NCBI RefSeq assembly: GCF_014199955.1
Contig: NZ_JACHOQ010000006.1
Coordinates: 1 to 64,000, forward strand
Direction of reading: 5' to 3'
DNA: 64,000 bases
From: Brevundimonas aurantiaca
Lineage (GTDB): Bacteria > Pseudomonadota > Alphaproteobacteria > Caulobacterales > Caulobacteraceae
A model generated the notes under the pieces. It did not search any database. It saw only the letters and a list, made by a program, of their open reading frames with translations, and had not been told where the DNA came from. The first letter of the stretch is position 1. Every line of letters begins with the position of its first letter. Shown here one piece after another: positions 33,012-41,679 of the stretch. Both the position numbers and the translations under genes were made by a program.

Positions 33012-34080
33012 AGATCCGGGGCTGAGCCCGCAGCACCAGCCAGAGGTTCGCCGTCGCCGCCGCCAAGACGACGGCGGCCCCGGCCTGGTGCAGAACGCCC
33101 AGCCACAGAGGAACCGCATGGATCAGGGTGGCGATCCCCAGGACCGCCTGGCCCCAGACCACCCCGGCCAAAACGAAGGCCGCCAGCCCCATGCCCTCGG
33201 CCACGCGCCAGCGCCAGGCCTGAAAGGCGTAGATGCTGACGGCGATCAGCAGACCATAGGCGACCAGACGGTGGTTGAACTGTGTCAGGGCCTGATCGTG
33301 CAGGAAGGCGACGGCGCCCAGGCTCCAGTCCGCAGGCGGCAGGACGGAACCGTTCATCAGGGGCCAGTCGGTATAGACGAGCCCGGCGTGCCCGCCCGCC
33401 ACCAGGGCGCCCAGCAGGCATTGCAGGAAAACCAGACCCAGCAGGAAACCCGCGCCGCGCGCCCAGCCGGCCGGAGGGCGTCCGTGGTCCTGACCGTTCC
33501 AGGCCTCCAATCCGGTCCAGATCAGGGCGGCGAACAGGATCAAGGCCAGACCCAGGTGGGTCGCCAGACGTTCGGGCGCGACACTGACCCGCTCGGACAG
33601 ACCGCTTGCGACCATCCACCAGCCGATCAGCCCTTGCAGACCGCCAAGACCCAGCAGCAGGACGCAGCGCCAGATCAGCCGATCCGGCACGGCCCACTGA
33701 CGAAAAATCGAGCGGGCGGGCGCGATGCGGCACAGCAGAAACACCACAAGCGGCAGGGCGAACACCAGGCCGATCACTCGCCCCAGCAGCCGATGCACCC
33801 ATTCCCACCAGAAGATGCCCTGAAACTCGGCCAAGCTCATGCCGGCGTTGACCTGGGCGTACTGGGGAATCTGCTTGTACTTCTCGAACGCCTCGGCCCA
33901 CTGGGCGTCGTTCAACGGGGGGATGGCCCCCATGATCGGCTTCCATTCGGTGATCGACAGACCCGACCCGGTCAGGCGCGTGACCCCGCCCACGACCACC
34001 ATCAGAAAGACCAGGGCCGCCGTGGCGAACAGCCACACGGCCACGGCGCGGTTACGATCTGGATTTCCGAAACGGTTCAT
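32980..34080 (-). CDS. ctaA: Heme A synthase (COX15/CtaA)
   Basis: This membrane enzyme oxidises the C8 methyl of heme O to give heme A for cytochrome c oxidase. From the ATG at 34080 the 366-residue protein has eight transmembrane helices. Characteristic motifs are [21 protein letters not shown], the first heme-ligand His in [35 protein letters not shown] and QFNHRLVAY, and a late His in LHQAGAA. An upstream in-frame Met at 34167 lacks family support. Convergent overlap with phoX is 32 bp. Confidence 0.94.
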   Translation of the reverse strand: MNRFGNPDRNRAVAVWLFATAALVFLMVVVGGVTRLTGSGLSITEWKPIMGAIPPLNDAQWAEAFEKYKQIPQYAQVNAGMSLAEFQGIFWWEWVHRLLGRVIGLVFALPLVVFLLCRIAPARSIFRQWAVPDRLIWRCVLLLGLGGLQGLIGWWMVASGLSERVSVAPERLATHLGLALILFAALIWTGLEAWNGQDHGRPPAGWARGAGFLLGLVFLQCLLGALVAGGHAGLVYTDWPLMNGSVLPPADWSLGAVAFLHDQALTQFNHRLVAYGLLIAVSIYAFQAWRWRVAEGMGLAAFVLAGVVWGQAVLGIATLIHAVPLWLGVLHQAGAAVVLAAATANLWLVLRAQPRIFMSGPRTMVR

Positions 34081-34187
34081 TCGACGCCCGACACTGACCC
34101 GGATATGGTGTCGCCTTCGACCGTGACCAAATCGCGACCGAGGCGGTATGCCCCGCCCAGGCCGCAAGATCGAGTCGGATTGAGATC

Positions 34188-34481
34188 ATGACGTCCTCCC
34201 CGATGGGGCTGACAGGGAGAAGATGCGTGTTGCAATACGCGGACATCGGCGCCGCCCTTCTGGGCGGCCTGCTTCTGGCCTGGGTCGCCGACCTGCTGAC
34301 CGGACGGCGGGGCTTCGGCGGCGCCAGCCTGGTGTCGGGCGTCGGCCTGGCCTGCGGCTGGTTCCTCGCCGTGCGGGTGTTTGCGGTCAGCACCCTGGAC
34401 AGCTGGGTCTGGGTCCCTTGGGCCCTGACAGGGTCGGTCGTCTGTCTGGCGACCTTCTTCCTGTTCAGGAACAAGCGCTGA
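34188..34481 (+). CDS. Small membrane protein, possibly transglycosylase-associated (YeaQ) type
   Basis: The product has up to 97 residues and three hydrophobic helices: IGAALLGGLLLAWVADLLTG, SLVSGVGLACGWFLAVRV and VPWALTGSVVCLATFFLF. The Gly-rich pattern recalls YeaQ/GlsB-like small membrane proteins, but I do not see the full signature. A GTG at 34227 has a better ribosome binding site (AGGGAGAAG) and would give 84 residues. It overlaps the next gene by one base, so the two form a pair. Confidence 0.65.
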   Translation: MTSSPMGLTGRRCVLQYADIGAALLGGLLLAWVADLLTGRRGFGGASLVSGVGLACGWFLAVRVFAVSTLDSWVWVPWALTGSVVCLATFFLFRNKR

Positions 34482-34675
34482 TGCCGCCGCGGGCGCGTCG
34501 GTTCATCGCCGCCGTCGGCGTCCTGGCCTTTCTGGTCCTTTGGGTGTGGGGCCTCATCGCCCTGCGCGCCCTTTTGCCGCCCTCGCCTTGGATCGACTTC
34601 CTGTTTTTCGGGATCGGAGGCACGGCTTGGGGACTGCCGATCATCCCCCTGCTCAGATGGGCGGAGCGCGGCTGA
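34481..34675 (+). CDS. DUF2842 membrane protein
   Basis: This 64-residue protein starts at the ATG overlapping the preceding stop (TGATG). Two hydrophobic helices (RRFIAAVGVLAFLVLWVWGLIAL and IDFLFFGIGGTAWGLPIIPLLRW) end in RWAERG. The pattern GTAWxLPxxPLxRWxxR is the signature of DUF2842, a short alphaproteobacterial membrane protein of unknown role. Its stop codon lies within the following terminator stem. Confidence 0.85.
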   Translation: MPPRARRFIAAVGVLAFLVLWVWGLIALRALLPPSPWIDFLFFGIGGTAWGLPIIPLLRWAERG

Positions 34676-34691
34676 GCCTGCTCAGCCGCGC
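34666..34691. terminator. Bidirectional terminator hairpin between DUF2842 gene and nhaA
   Basis: The perfect 10-bp stem GCGCGGCTGA / TCAGCCGCGC with a six-base loop overlaps the DUF2842 stop codon and lies 20 bp past the nhaA stop codon. There is no T-tract, but the position between convergent genes fits a terminator or RNA 3'-end stabiliser. Confidence 0.6.
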
Positions 34692-34710
34692 CCTGCTGTT
34701 CGCCTTCTCC

Positions 34711-35943
34711 TCAGGACGAGGAACCTGCGAGCGGCTCGATTTGCGGATCTGCCGCCGCCGGATCGCGCCGGGGACGGCGGCCGGCCAGACCCAGGACGAC
34801 GGCCGCGCCGACCGCCGACAGAATGGACCCGCCGATCACACCCAGCTTGACCTCGACCTGTTCGGGGGAATCCACCGCCCCCGGAAAGGCCAGGACGCCG
34901 ATGAACAGGCTCATGGTGAAGCCGACCCCGCACAGCAGCGAGATCCCATAGACCTGGAGCCAGCTGGCGTCGGTCGGACGCGCGCCGATCCGCAGGGCCG
35001 AGGCCAGCCAGGCGGCGCCGAAAACGCCGATCTGCTTGCCGAAAAACAGACCCAGGGCGATCGCCACGACCAAGGGGGCGAAGGCCTGTTCCAGCGACAG
35101 GCCGGCGAAGGAGACGCCGGCCTTGGCGAAGGCGAACAGCGGCAGGACCAGGAAAGCGTTCCAGGGATGGAGGTCGTGCATCGCCTCCTTCAGCGGGCTC
35201 TGGCGGTCTTCCTTACGCGCCTGGATCGGAACGATCATCGCAAAAGCCACAGCCGTCAGCGAGGTCGAAAGACCGGACAGAATCGTCAGATACCAGACCG
35301 CCGAAAATCCCAGCACCCAGAAGGGGGTCGGCACGCGAATCCTGTGCGCGATCAGGCCAAAGGCCGCCAGCAGACCCAAGGCCCAGAACAGCGGCGTCCA
35401 ATTCGCCCCTTCGCTGAACAGCAGGGCGATCAGGGCGATCGCGCCGAGGTCGTCGACGATCGCAAGGGTCAAGAGGAACACGCGGAGCGACGAGGGCAGC
35501 CCCTTGCCGACGAAGCCGAAGATCGCCAGGGCGAAGGCGATGTCTGTCGCCAGCGGGATCGGCCAGCCGGCGTGCGGCGCCCCCATCGTCATGGACAGGA
35601 ACAGATAGACCGCCGCAGGCCCGGCCATCCCGCCCAAGGCCGCCAGGACCGGCGTCGCCAGCTTCCTGGGGTCGCTCAATTCGCCGCGAACGATCTCATA
35701 TTTTATCTCCAACCCCACGACGAGGAAGAAGATCGCCATCAGGCCTTCCTTGATCCAGTCGGAGATCGTCTCCTCCAGACGGATCGGCCCGAGCTGGAGC
35801 ACATGATAACTCTTCAGCCAGGCGAAATAGTCGGCGCTCCAGGGCGAATTCGCCACCAGAAGCGCGGCGATCGCCGCAAGGGCCAGGGCTGAACCCGAGG
35901 CGGCCTCGGTCTTGAGAAAGTCCAGTGTAGGTTTACGCGCCAC
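34711..35943 (-). CDS. nhaA: Na+/H+ antiporter NhaA
   Basis: The 410-residue inner-membrane antiporter exchanges protons for sodium or lithium and controls cytoplasmic pH and sodium. Family motifs: LLVANSPW, DWIKEGLMAIFFLVVGLEIKYE, ATDIAFALA with the DIAF of helix IV, LTLAIVDDLGAI carrying the two essential aspartates of helix V, and LLCGVGFTMSLFIG. Eleven to twelve helices are evident. It is a single gene next to the tRNA-Pro attachment site. Confidence 0.95.
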   Translation of the reverse strand: MARKPTLDFLKTEAASGSALALAAIAALLVANSPWSADYFAWLKSYHVLQLGPIRLEETISDWIKEGLMAIFFLVVGLEIKYEIVRGELSDPRKLATPVLAALGGMAGPAAVYLFLSMTMGAPHAGWPIPLATDIAFALAIFGFVGKGLPSSLRVFLLTLAIVDDLGAIALIALLFSEGANWTPLFWALGLLAAFGLIAHRIRVPTPFWVLGFSAVWYLTILSGLSTSLTAVAFAMIVPIQARKEDRQSPLKEAMHDLHPWNAFLVLPLFAFAKAGVSFAGLSLEQAFAPLVVAIALGLFFGKQIGVFGAAWLASALRIGARPTDASWLQVYGISLLCGVGFTMSLFIGVLAFPGAVDSPEQVEVKLGVIGGSILSAVGAAVVLGLAGRRPRRDPAAADPQIEPLAGSSS

Positions 35944-36130
35944 GGCGGCCTCCGATCATCGAATGAAGCTGTCGTGACGCCAGGTTATCGACGGGCGTCG
36001 GACCGGATTCACCCGAACATCACAGGCGCCGGCCTGGTCGCGGGGAGGCGACCTGATCTCTGCCGTTCATCATAATGAGCCGAGAACCGGGTTCAAGCCG
36101 AAGGCGGCCGAAAAAGACCCGCGTGGGCGC

Positions 36131-36162
36131 AAAAGGAAAAGGGGCCGCCCGAAGGCGGCCCC
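36131..36162 (-). terminator. Rho-independent terminator of the tRNA-Pro gene
   Basis: On the minus strand GGGGCCGCC, a four-base loop TTCG and GGCGGCCCC are followed by TTTTCCTTTT. It lies 26 bp beyond the tRNA 3' end at 36188. It belongs to the original chromosomal side of the insertion. Confidence 0.88.
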
Positions 36163-36187
36163 TAAACCCGTCATCGACCTGTGTCGA

Positions 36188-36232
36188 TGGTCGGAGCGAC
36201 AGGATTCGAACCTGCGACCCCTTGACCCCCAG
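36188..36232 (-). other. attachment core: 3' 45 nt of tRNA-Pro (GGG)
   Basis: The minus strand reads CTGGGGGTCAAGG, then GGTCGCAGGTTCGAATCC, then TGTCGCTCCGACCA. This is the anticodon loop with GGG, the 3' anticodon arm, T arm, acceptor strand and CCA of tRNA-Pro. To the right of 36232 the sequence no longer matches a tRNA, so the 5' part is missing here. An integrase gene follows at 36399. The natural reading is that an element inserted in the 3' end of the tRNA gene, with the restored full tRNA at the element's far end, beyond the window. The terminator to the left confirms that this side is native. Confidence 0.85.
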
Positions 36233-36398
36233 CCTACCCTGAGGTTGTTTTCAGGACATTTCACTACTGGTCAGGACTGTTCTAACCGCTTGTTTCTGAT
36301 AATGTTTTTGACGTCACCGCTTTTCACCCGTATTCTTCGAGTTGCTGCAATCTGTGCCCCATATGTGCCCCAGCAAAGGGCGCTCATCGGAGATCGGG

Positions 36399-37841
36399 AT
36401 GCCGACTTTGAAGCTCACGGACCGGACGGTTGCGTCGGCCAAGGCCACCGAAGGCGGCCGTCTGGAGCTCTGGGATACCGCCGTGAAAGGCCTGTATCTG
36501 AGGGTGTCTTCGGACACCCGTATCTGGGGCTATAGGTATCGCCGACCGGACGGAAGTCAACCGCGCATCCGGCTCGGTCACTACGTACCGCCCGAGCAGG
36601 CGATCAGCGATACCTCGGCTTTGACGGTAGCCGGCGCGAGAGCACGGGCGAGGAAGATTCAAACGGAGGTCGATGACGGCGGCGATCCCGCGACCACGCG
36701 ACAGGTCGCCAAGGCCGAGGCCAAAGCCCAGGCCATTCGTACGGTCGATGATCTGGCCGAGGCCTACTTCGCCGTCTGCGAGACGGGAGAGTACCGCCCC
36801 AGCCGCCGGCGCAAGCGCCCGCAGACGATCAAGGCCGAGCGCTATCTCTACAAGAAGTATCTCGCAGCGCTCGGCTCGATCAGGGTCGAGGCGCTCACCC
36901 GCGACGCGGTCCGTAAGCTGCTGCGCGATCTCCTGAACGCTGGTCGCGGCATCACCTCGAACCGAGTCCGGGGCCTCCTGCGGCAGATCTACGCCTGGGG
37001 CGTCCTCGAAGGCAGGATCGCCCGCAATCCAGCCGGCGAGCTCGTCGACCTGGCAGAGGAAATTCCCCGCACCCGCATCCTGACGGATGAGGAGACGCGG
37101 TCGCTGTGGAGGGCCCTGATCGATCCCACAGGCTTGCGGCGCCCCCTCCCCGGCGGCCGCGACGAACCCGTCATGGTCAGTCGGCCGGTCCGTATCGCCA
37201 TTCAGCTCGCGATGCTGACGCTCCAGCGGCGGGGCGAGATCGCGGCGATGCGCATCCCTGAAATCGACTTCAATGCCGCGGTCTGGACGATCCCCGCGGA
37301 GAAGACCAAGGCCGGTCGGGTGACGGCCGTTCCGCTCTGCGCCACGGCGATCGGTCTGATCCGGGAAGCCATCGCGCTCCGATCCGAGCCCGCTCCCGGG
37401 GACGATCCATCGCCCTATGTCTTCGTGGGTCGCAGCAAGACAGTCCCCTATCTGTCGCCGGCCGCGATCAGCCATGCGATGCGAGATATCCGGGAGGGGA
37501 TCGGGTCGCTCGACCTGACGACGCACGACCTGCGTCGCAGCGGCGCGACCCGGCTCGCGATCGCTGGCGTCAGTCCTTTCATCCTGTCGAAGCTTCTCAA
37601 CCACGCCGGCGATCTCGGCGGCGGATCGCCGATCACCATGGCCGTCTATGTCCAGCACAACTACATGGCGGAGAAGCGCGCCGCGATCACCCAGCTGGAG
37701 ACGCTCCTTCTCGCGGTCGTGGGCGCATCCGCCGACCGGGTATCAGATACCCCCGACTACGCCACGACGGCCCGCTCTGCGCTGCGTTTTTACAACCCAT
37801 CCGCAGGCCCCATCGGTACAGAAATCGCGTCGGTGTTCTGA
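36399..37841 (+). CDS. int: Tyrosine recombinase integrase of a tRNA-Pro island
   Basis: This 480-residue site-specific integrase has an N-terminal DUF4102-like domain (LTDRTVASAKATEGGRLELWD, GLYLRVS), a SAM-like core-binding domain (DLAEAYFAV, YLYKKYLAALGSI) and the catalytic domain. The catalytic Arg is in LQRRGEIAAMR, the Lys near EKTKAGRVTAVPL, the HxxR in THDLRRSGATR, the second His in LLNHAGD and the Tyr in AVYVQHNYMAEKR. The last ~35 residues are unusual. The ATG at 36399 follows GGAGATCGG. It sits 170 bp from the attachment core and reads away from it, as in P4-type islands. Confidence 0.94.
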   Translation: MPTLKLTDRTVASAKATEGGRLELWDTAVKGLYLRVSSDTRIWGYRYRRPDGSQPRIRLGHYVPPEQAISDTSALTVAGARARARKIQTEVDDGGDPATTRQVAKAEAKAQAIRTVDDLAEAYFAVCETGEYRPSRRRKRPQTIKAERYLYKKYLAALGSIRVEALTRDAVRKLLRDLLNAGRGITSNRVRGLLRQIYAWGVLEGRIARNPAGELVDLAEEIPRTRILTDEETRSLWRALIDPTGLRRPLPGGRDEPVMVSRPVRIAIQLAMLTLQRRGEIAAMRIPEIDFNAAVWTIPAEKTKAGRVTAVPLCATAIGLIREAIALRSEPAPGDDPSPYVFVGRSKTVPYLSPAAISHAMRDIREGIGSLDLTTHDLRRSGATRLAIAGVSPFILSKLLNHAGDLGGGSPITMAVYVQHNYMAEKRAAITQLETLLLAVVGASADRVSDTPDYATTARSALRFYNPSAGPIGTEIASVF

Positions 37842-37871
37842 GGCCTTGGAGAAGGCGCGCGACTGGACGCC

Positions 37872-39320
37872 GTGTTTGGATCGCGGGACAAGAACGCGAT
37901 GACGACAATTCACGGGTTGCCTAAAGTTCTCATCAATGCGGCCGGGGAGGCATGGCGCGCCATCAGCAGGCCTCGCGAGCTCCGTCAGACTCCCGTCGCA
38001 CTCGTGAATCACGACACCGGATGGTCCGCCGCCTTCATGGCCGAAGCCGATCGGCTGAAGTCCGATAGCCAAGTCCAGTGCTTCTTTGATCACGTCGGAA
38101 GCACCGCAGTCGCAGATCTGCCGGCGAAGCCGATCATAGACATTCTCGTCACTCTAACGGACTGGCAAGCGGCGGACGCTGTCTCGCGATCCCTAAGGAA
38201 CCAGGGCTACCGCGTTGAGGAGAAGATTGGAGGAGCTGACCCACGGCGGTTCCTTACCCGCACCGGCACGCCGGACAGCCCGGCTTTCAATCTTCATCTG
38301 GTGCCTACCGACTCCGAGTGGGGCGAGCGCATGGTGGCGTTTCGGGATGCGTTGGCGCACGACGAGGGCCTTGTTCAACAGTACGCGGCGCTGAAAACCG
38401 CTCTGGCCGAGAAACACGCGGAAGACCTGCCTGCTTACACGTCGGGCAAGGCGATGTTCGTCGAGGGCGTCCTGATCGAGATCGCCGACGCCTTCAGCAA
38501 CTCCAGCCTCCTAACCCATCAGCGGGTCGAGCTGGATCGCGCCCAGCAGCTTCAGGTCGCTTCACTCTCTACTCAGTTCCTCGTCGCGGTCGTGGCCGCG
38601 GGCTCCGTATTCTTCAACGACGGACCCACCCTGCTGACCTTTGCCTTCGTCGGGTTCACTCTTGCGCTCGCCTGGTTCGAGATCGGTCGACGCGGTGGGC
38701 GGCACCGGACCGCGGGCAATCAGGCGCGCCGCGCAGTCCTGTTGGCCAGCGGGCTCGGCCAGTCCGTTTCGCCGGCCCAAAGGCTCCGCATATTCGACGG
38801 GTTCGCGCTTTCGATCCGCGGCCGCCGCCTCGTGCGGGAGGAAGACTATTTCGCGAGCCGATGCCGCCCGGGCTTTCAACGCGCGGCGGAGCTCGTCGAG
38901 GAGTCGGCCTACTGGACGGGCGATCTCCAGAAGACGAGCGCGGGCGTCGTGGCCGCCATTCTCGTTGTTATCGGCTTGGTGCTCTGCGCCGCCGCGTGGC
39001 GCGGCGTCGTCGACCTGACCTCTGACGCCCAGATCAACGCGGCTCGGGTCATGATCGCGGCGCTGGTGTTCGTTCTGTCATCCGACGTTCTCGGCGCCCT
39101 ACTCGGTCATCATCAGGCCGCCCACGCCATCGCTGAAATCTTCCGGCGCATCGAGACGACTGCGGCCCGGGGCTATCCGGAGGCCGACGTTCTCCTCCTG
39201 ATGTCGGACTACAACGCCGCCGTCGAGAGCGCGCCTGTCGTCCCGCCGCTCGTCTATCGGTGGCGACGTCGGGACCTGTCGCGTCGCTGGCGGGCCTACC
39301 TGGCGGCGAAGCGGTCCTGA
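37872..39320 (+). CDS. GrpB-type nucleotidyltransferase fused to a four-helix membrane module (candidate defence protein)
   Basis: The 482-residue product has two parts. Residues ~41-212 match the GrpB/UPF0157 family of the DNA polymerase beta nucleotidyltransferase superfamily: FFDHVGSTAVADLPAKPIIDILV (G76-S77 and D90), RRFLTR, FNLHLVP and a Lys-rich LKTALAEKH helix. Residues ~232-475 carry two helices (VASLSTQFLVAVVAAGSVFF, FAFVGFTLALAWFEIG), about 100 soluble residues, two more helices (VVAAILVVIGLVLCAAAW, ARVMIAALVFVLSSDVLGAL), then YNAAVESAPVVPPLVYRWRR. This 2+2 helix plan and the tail resemble S-4TM/SLATT effectors of CD-NTase systems. It lies between the integrase and a CBASS-like operon. 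The GTG at 37872 is assumed; ATG 37899 is possible. The function is inferred. Confidence 0.75.
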   Translation: MFGSRDKNAMTTIHGLPKVLINAAGEAWRAISRPRELRQTPVALVNHDTGWSAAFMAEADRLKSDSQVQCFFDHVGSTAVADLPAKPIIDILVTLTDWQAADAVSRSLRNQGYRVEEKIGGADPRRFLTRTGTPDSPAFNLHLVPTDSEWGERMVAFRDALAHDEGLVQQYAALKTALAEKHAEDLPAYTSGKAMFVEGVLIEIADAFSNSSLLTHQRVELDRAQQLQVASLSTQFLVAVVAAGSVFFNDGPTLLTFAFVGFTLALAWFEIGRRGGRHRTAGNQARRAVLLASGLGQSVSPAQRLRIFDGFALSIRGRRLVREEDYFASRCRPGFQRAAELVEESAYWTGDLQKTSAGVVAAILVVIGLVLCAAAWRGVVDLTSDAQINAARVMIAALVFVLSSDVLGALLGHHQAAHAIAEIFRRIETTAARGYPEADVLLLMSDYNAAVESAPVVPPLVYRWRRRDLSRRWRAYLAAKRS

Positions 39321-39837
39321 CTTCCCGCCGTCACCCTCGGCTTCAGGCAATCGAAAGCTGTGGAAGGTCGGTGGGCCAGAGGCGTGTTATTGGGGTCGCA
39401 AACGCTGTCTATTGCGGTTCAGACCCTGCGCGCCACTACATCTTGACGAAAGTTTCGACACGTGAGACGAATCGGCTCAGAGTGAAAACGGGTTAACGAT
39501 CCCTTTCCCTGCGACCCGACTCAACATATCGAGTCTGTCCGGGTTGGGTTTCGGCTGTGCCAATTCCGTTGAATTCGATCGATCCGCCGACGCCGTGTTC
39601 GGGCGCGGCTCGCGTATCAGACGAAGGAGCGTGCCTGACGATGTCAGCATGAACATGGTGGGGAGAGGACGACCGTCCCGACTTGCAGGTCTTCAAAAGA
39701 AGGCCGCCCTCTCTCCGGTTACCGACTCATTCGGGTCGGCGGCGCGATCTTATGCATCGCGTTCGCGAGCACACAACCGTCGCCGCGACTGAGCGCCCTC
39801 TCGGATTCATCTCCCCTTGAATCGAAAGGACTCTCGT
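39321..39837. other. Intergenic region upstream of the CBASS-like operon
   Basis: This 517-bp stretch has no convincing gene. The 5' half is relatively AT-rich around 39400-39500 (GTTAACG, TTGACGAAAG) and may hold the operon promoter. A short frame near 39650 (starting MNMVGRGRPSR) reads as basic but has no ribosome binding site that decides it. No regulator like CapH or CapP is present. Confidence 0.45.
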
Positions 39838-40719
39838 ATGAGTTCCGGCATTGCCTATCGCTGCACCCTCCCCGATCCCGCCTTCGAGTCCGCCTGGGAC
39901 TCGATCAAGATGGACAAGGCGGTCAAGGACCGGCTCGTCGCCCAGGCGACTCTGGCCCTGACCGTCCGACGCGCCGTCTCCTTCGACGTCGCTCCGCTGC
40001 ACGGCCTGATCGTGCTCGCCGGCGTCCCCGGCACGGGGAAGACCACGCTCGCCCGCGGGCTGGCGACCAAGGTCGCCGCGATGCTGTCCCCTTCGAAGGT
40101 GAACTTCATCCAGGTCGATCCGCACGGGCTCGCCAGCGCGTCGCTCGGCAAGAGCCAGCAGCAGGTCACGACCCTGTTCAACCAGACCATCCCGGAGGCG
40201 GGAATGGGCGGCTTCGCCGTAGTCCTGCTGGACGAGGTCGAAACCCTCGCGGCCGACCGCAAGAAGATGAGCCTCGAAGCCAACCCCGTGGATGTTCATC
40301 GTGCGACCGACGCGGTCCTCGCCAGCCTCGATCTCCTCACGCGCCAGCACAAGAATATCCTGCTCATCGCCACGACCAACTATCCGCAGGCCGTCGACAG
40401 CGCCTTTCTCTCGCGGGCGGATCTGATCGAGTACATCCCGCCTCCGAATAACGAGGCCCGGGCGGAAATCATCCGCGACACCCTCGAAGGGCTGGGCCGC
40501 CAATGGCCGTCGATCCGCAACCTTGCGAACGACATGAGCCTTTTCGTCGCCGCATCGAGCGGGATGGACGGCCGCCGCCTGCGCAAGGCCGTGGTCAGCG
40601 CCCTGGCGGGCTCCATCGCCACCGCTCGCGACCCCAACCTCGTCACAAGCCAACAGGTGCTGGCGGCCCTCAAGGCCTCGACCCAGGCGAACAAGGAGGT
40701 CGGCCGTGAAGCTGCGTAG
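39838..40719 (+). CDS. cap6: TRIP13/Pch2-like AAA+ ATPase of a type III CBASS-like operon
   Basis: The 293-residue protein has a single AAA+ module: Walker A GVPGTGKTT at residues 62-70, Walker B VVLLDEVETL, sensor-1 LLIATTNYPQAVD and the arginine-finger segment SAFLSRADLIEYI. It resembles the bacterial Pch2/TRIP13 remodeller Cap6, which opens closed HORMA proteins so they can no longer activate the CD-NTase, acting as an off-switch. The ATG at 39838 has GAAAGGAC upstream. It overlaps the next gene by 14 bp. The gene order TRIP13-X-HORMA-CD-NTase is continuous and coupled. Confidence 0.88.
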   Translation: MSSGIAYRCTLPDPAFESAWDSIKMDKAVKDRLVAQATLALTVRRAVSFDVAPLHGLIVLAGVPGTGKTTLARGLATKVAAMLSPSKVNFIQVDPHGLASASLGKSQQQVTTLFNQTIPEAGMGGFAVVLLDEVETLAADRKKMSLEANPVDVHRATDAVLASLDLLTRQHKNILLIATTNYPQAVDSAFLSRADLIEYIPPPNNEARAEIIRDTLEGLGRQWPSIRNLANDMSLFVAASSGMDGRRLRKAVVSALAGSIATARDPNLVTSQQVLAALKASTQANKEVGREAA

Positions 40720-41176
40720 AGATATCGCGTCCGTGCCGGTCCGCACGGGAGCCGAAACCTGGTCCGAGATCATCGCTCTGATCACGCGGCCGGATTCGAT
40801 CGACGCCGGCCAGCTCACGGCGGCGGCGAGCGTCATGGCCACTCTGCTTTCCGAGGACCACTACGCCAAACATCCGCTGACCCTGAAGGGGGACGGACAT
40901 CGCCTGGTGATCTACGGCGCCTACGGCGCGGACGCGGTAGCCCGCGGCGCCGAGGTCGCGCCTCTCGATTGGAACCCCACCGGCAAGGCTTGGACCCTCC
41001 ATGTGCCCTGTGACCCGGAGGATCTCGACTGGGTGACGCAGACGTTGAAAACACGGGCTCCTCGCCTCGCGGTCCACGTCCTCGGCTCCGGTCCCACGGA
41101 CACCGAACAGGACGCCTCGACTGCCGCCAACGACACATCGGCGGCTCTCAGCATCAACTGGGGAGCTGCGAGCTGA
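40706..41176 (+). CDS. Unknown protein in the CBASS-like operon
   Basis: This 156-residue product starts at a GTG behind AAGGAGGTCGGCC. It has MKLRRDIASVPVRTGAETW, an Ala-rich helix (LTAAASVMATLLSEDHYAKHPL), RLVIYGAYG, LDWNPTGKAWTLHVPCDPEDLDWV and an acidic low-complexity end. I do not recognise a named family. It overlaps both neighbours (14 bp and 1 bp), so it should be part of the complex. By position it might be a second, divergent HORMA-type subunit (as in type III systems with two HORMA proteins), or an adaptor for the ATPase or CD-NTase. This is inference. Confidence 0.7.
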   Translation: MKLRRDIASVPVRTGAETWSEIIALITRPDSIDAGQLTAAASVMATLLSEDHYAKHPLTLKGDGHRLVIYGAYGADAVARGAEVAPLDWNPTGKAWTLHVPCDPEDLDWVTQTLKTRAPRLAVHVLGSGPTDTEQDASTAANDTSAALSINWGAAS

Positions 41177-41679
41177 TGGCTGTCTCGACCTTCACCTATA
41201 CCCGCACGCACACCGCCGCCTTCGTGGCGGATCACATGCGCAACCAGCTGAAACGCATCGTTCAGGCTGCCGGGCTATCGCCGGAACAGTTGGCGGACGA
41301 TTGGACCATCGTCGGACCGGCCGCCCGGACCTGGCTCGAGAGCGGCCATCTCGAAGTCGTGACCATCGAGTTTTTCAAGCCGGGATCGAGCACGTTGCAG
41401 TTGCGTTGGGACTTCCCCGTCACCTACGACGGCAGCGGAGTCGACGATGACATGTGGGTCGACCGGGACCACGTTCAGCGCACGATCGACAAGGTCGGTC
41501 GCCCGCCGACCGGATGCACCTATCGGATCATCCTGAGCTGCAAGCGAGGCCGACCGGAAGTTCCGGGAATGTCCAGCACATCGCACCTCTCGACGGCCGG
41601 CCTCGTCAGCCGGTCCACCGGCACGGCGATCGCCACCCACGACATCACCGCCGGGCTCAACTACTGGAGGCCGGCATGA
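41176..41679 (+). CDS. cap7: Bacterial HORMA-domain protein (bacHORMA_1 like)
   Basis: This 167-residue protein matches bacterial HORMA proteins of type III CBASS: FTYTRTHTAAFVADHMRNQL at the start, a central LESGHLEVVTIEFF strand, RWDFPVTYDGSGVDDDMWVDR, and a C-terminal seatbelt-like segment ending IATHDITAGLNYWRP. HORMA proteins sense a peptide by closing around it and then bind and activate the CD-NTase. The TRIP13-like ATPase two genes upstream would reset it. The ATG overlaps the previous stop (TGATG), and its stop overlaps the CD-NTase start (ATGA). Confidence 0.85.
   Translation: MAVSTFTYTRTHTAAFVADHMRNQLKRIVQAAGLSPEQLADDWTIVGPAARTWLESGHLEVVTIEFFKPGSSTLQLRWDFPVTYDGSGVDDDMWVDRDHVQRTIDKVGRPPTGCTYRIILSCKRGRPEVPGMSSTSHLSTAGLVSRSTGTAIATHDITAGLNYWRPA

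Noticed and set aside
39544..39792. Small regulator gene upstream of the CBASS-like operon
   Set aside because: The frame has a basic GRGRPSR segment but no HTH signature, no ribosome binding site and a composition similar to noise.
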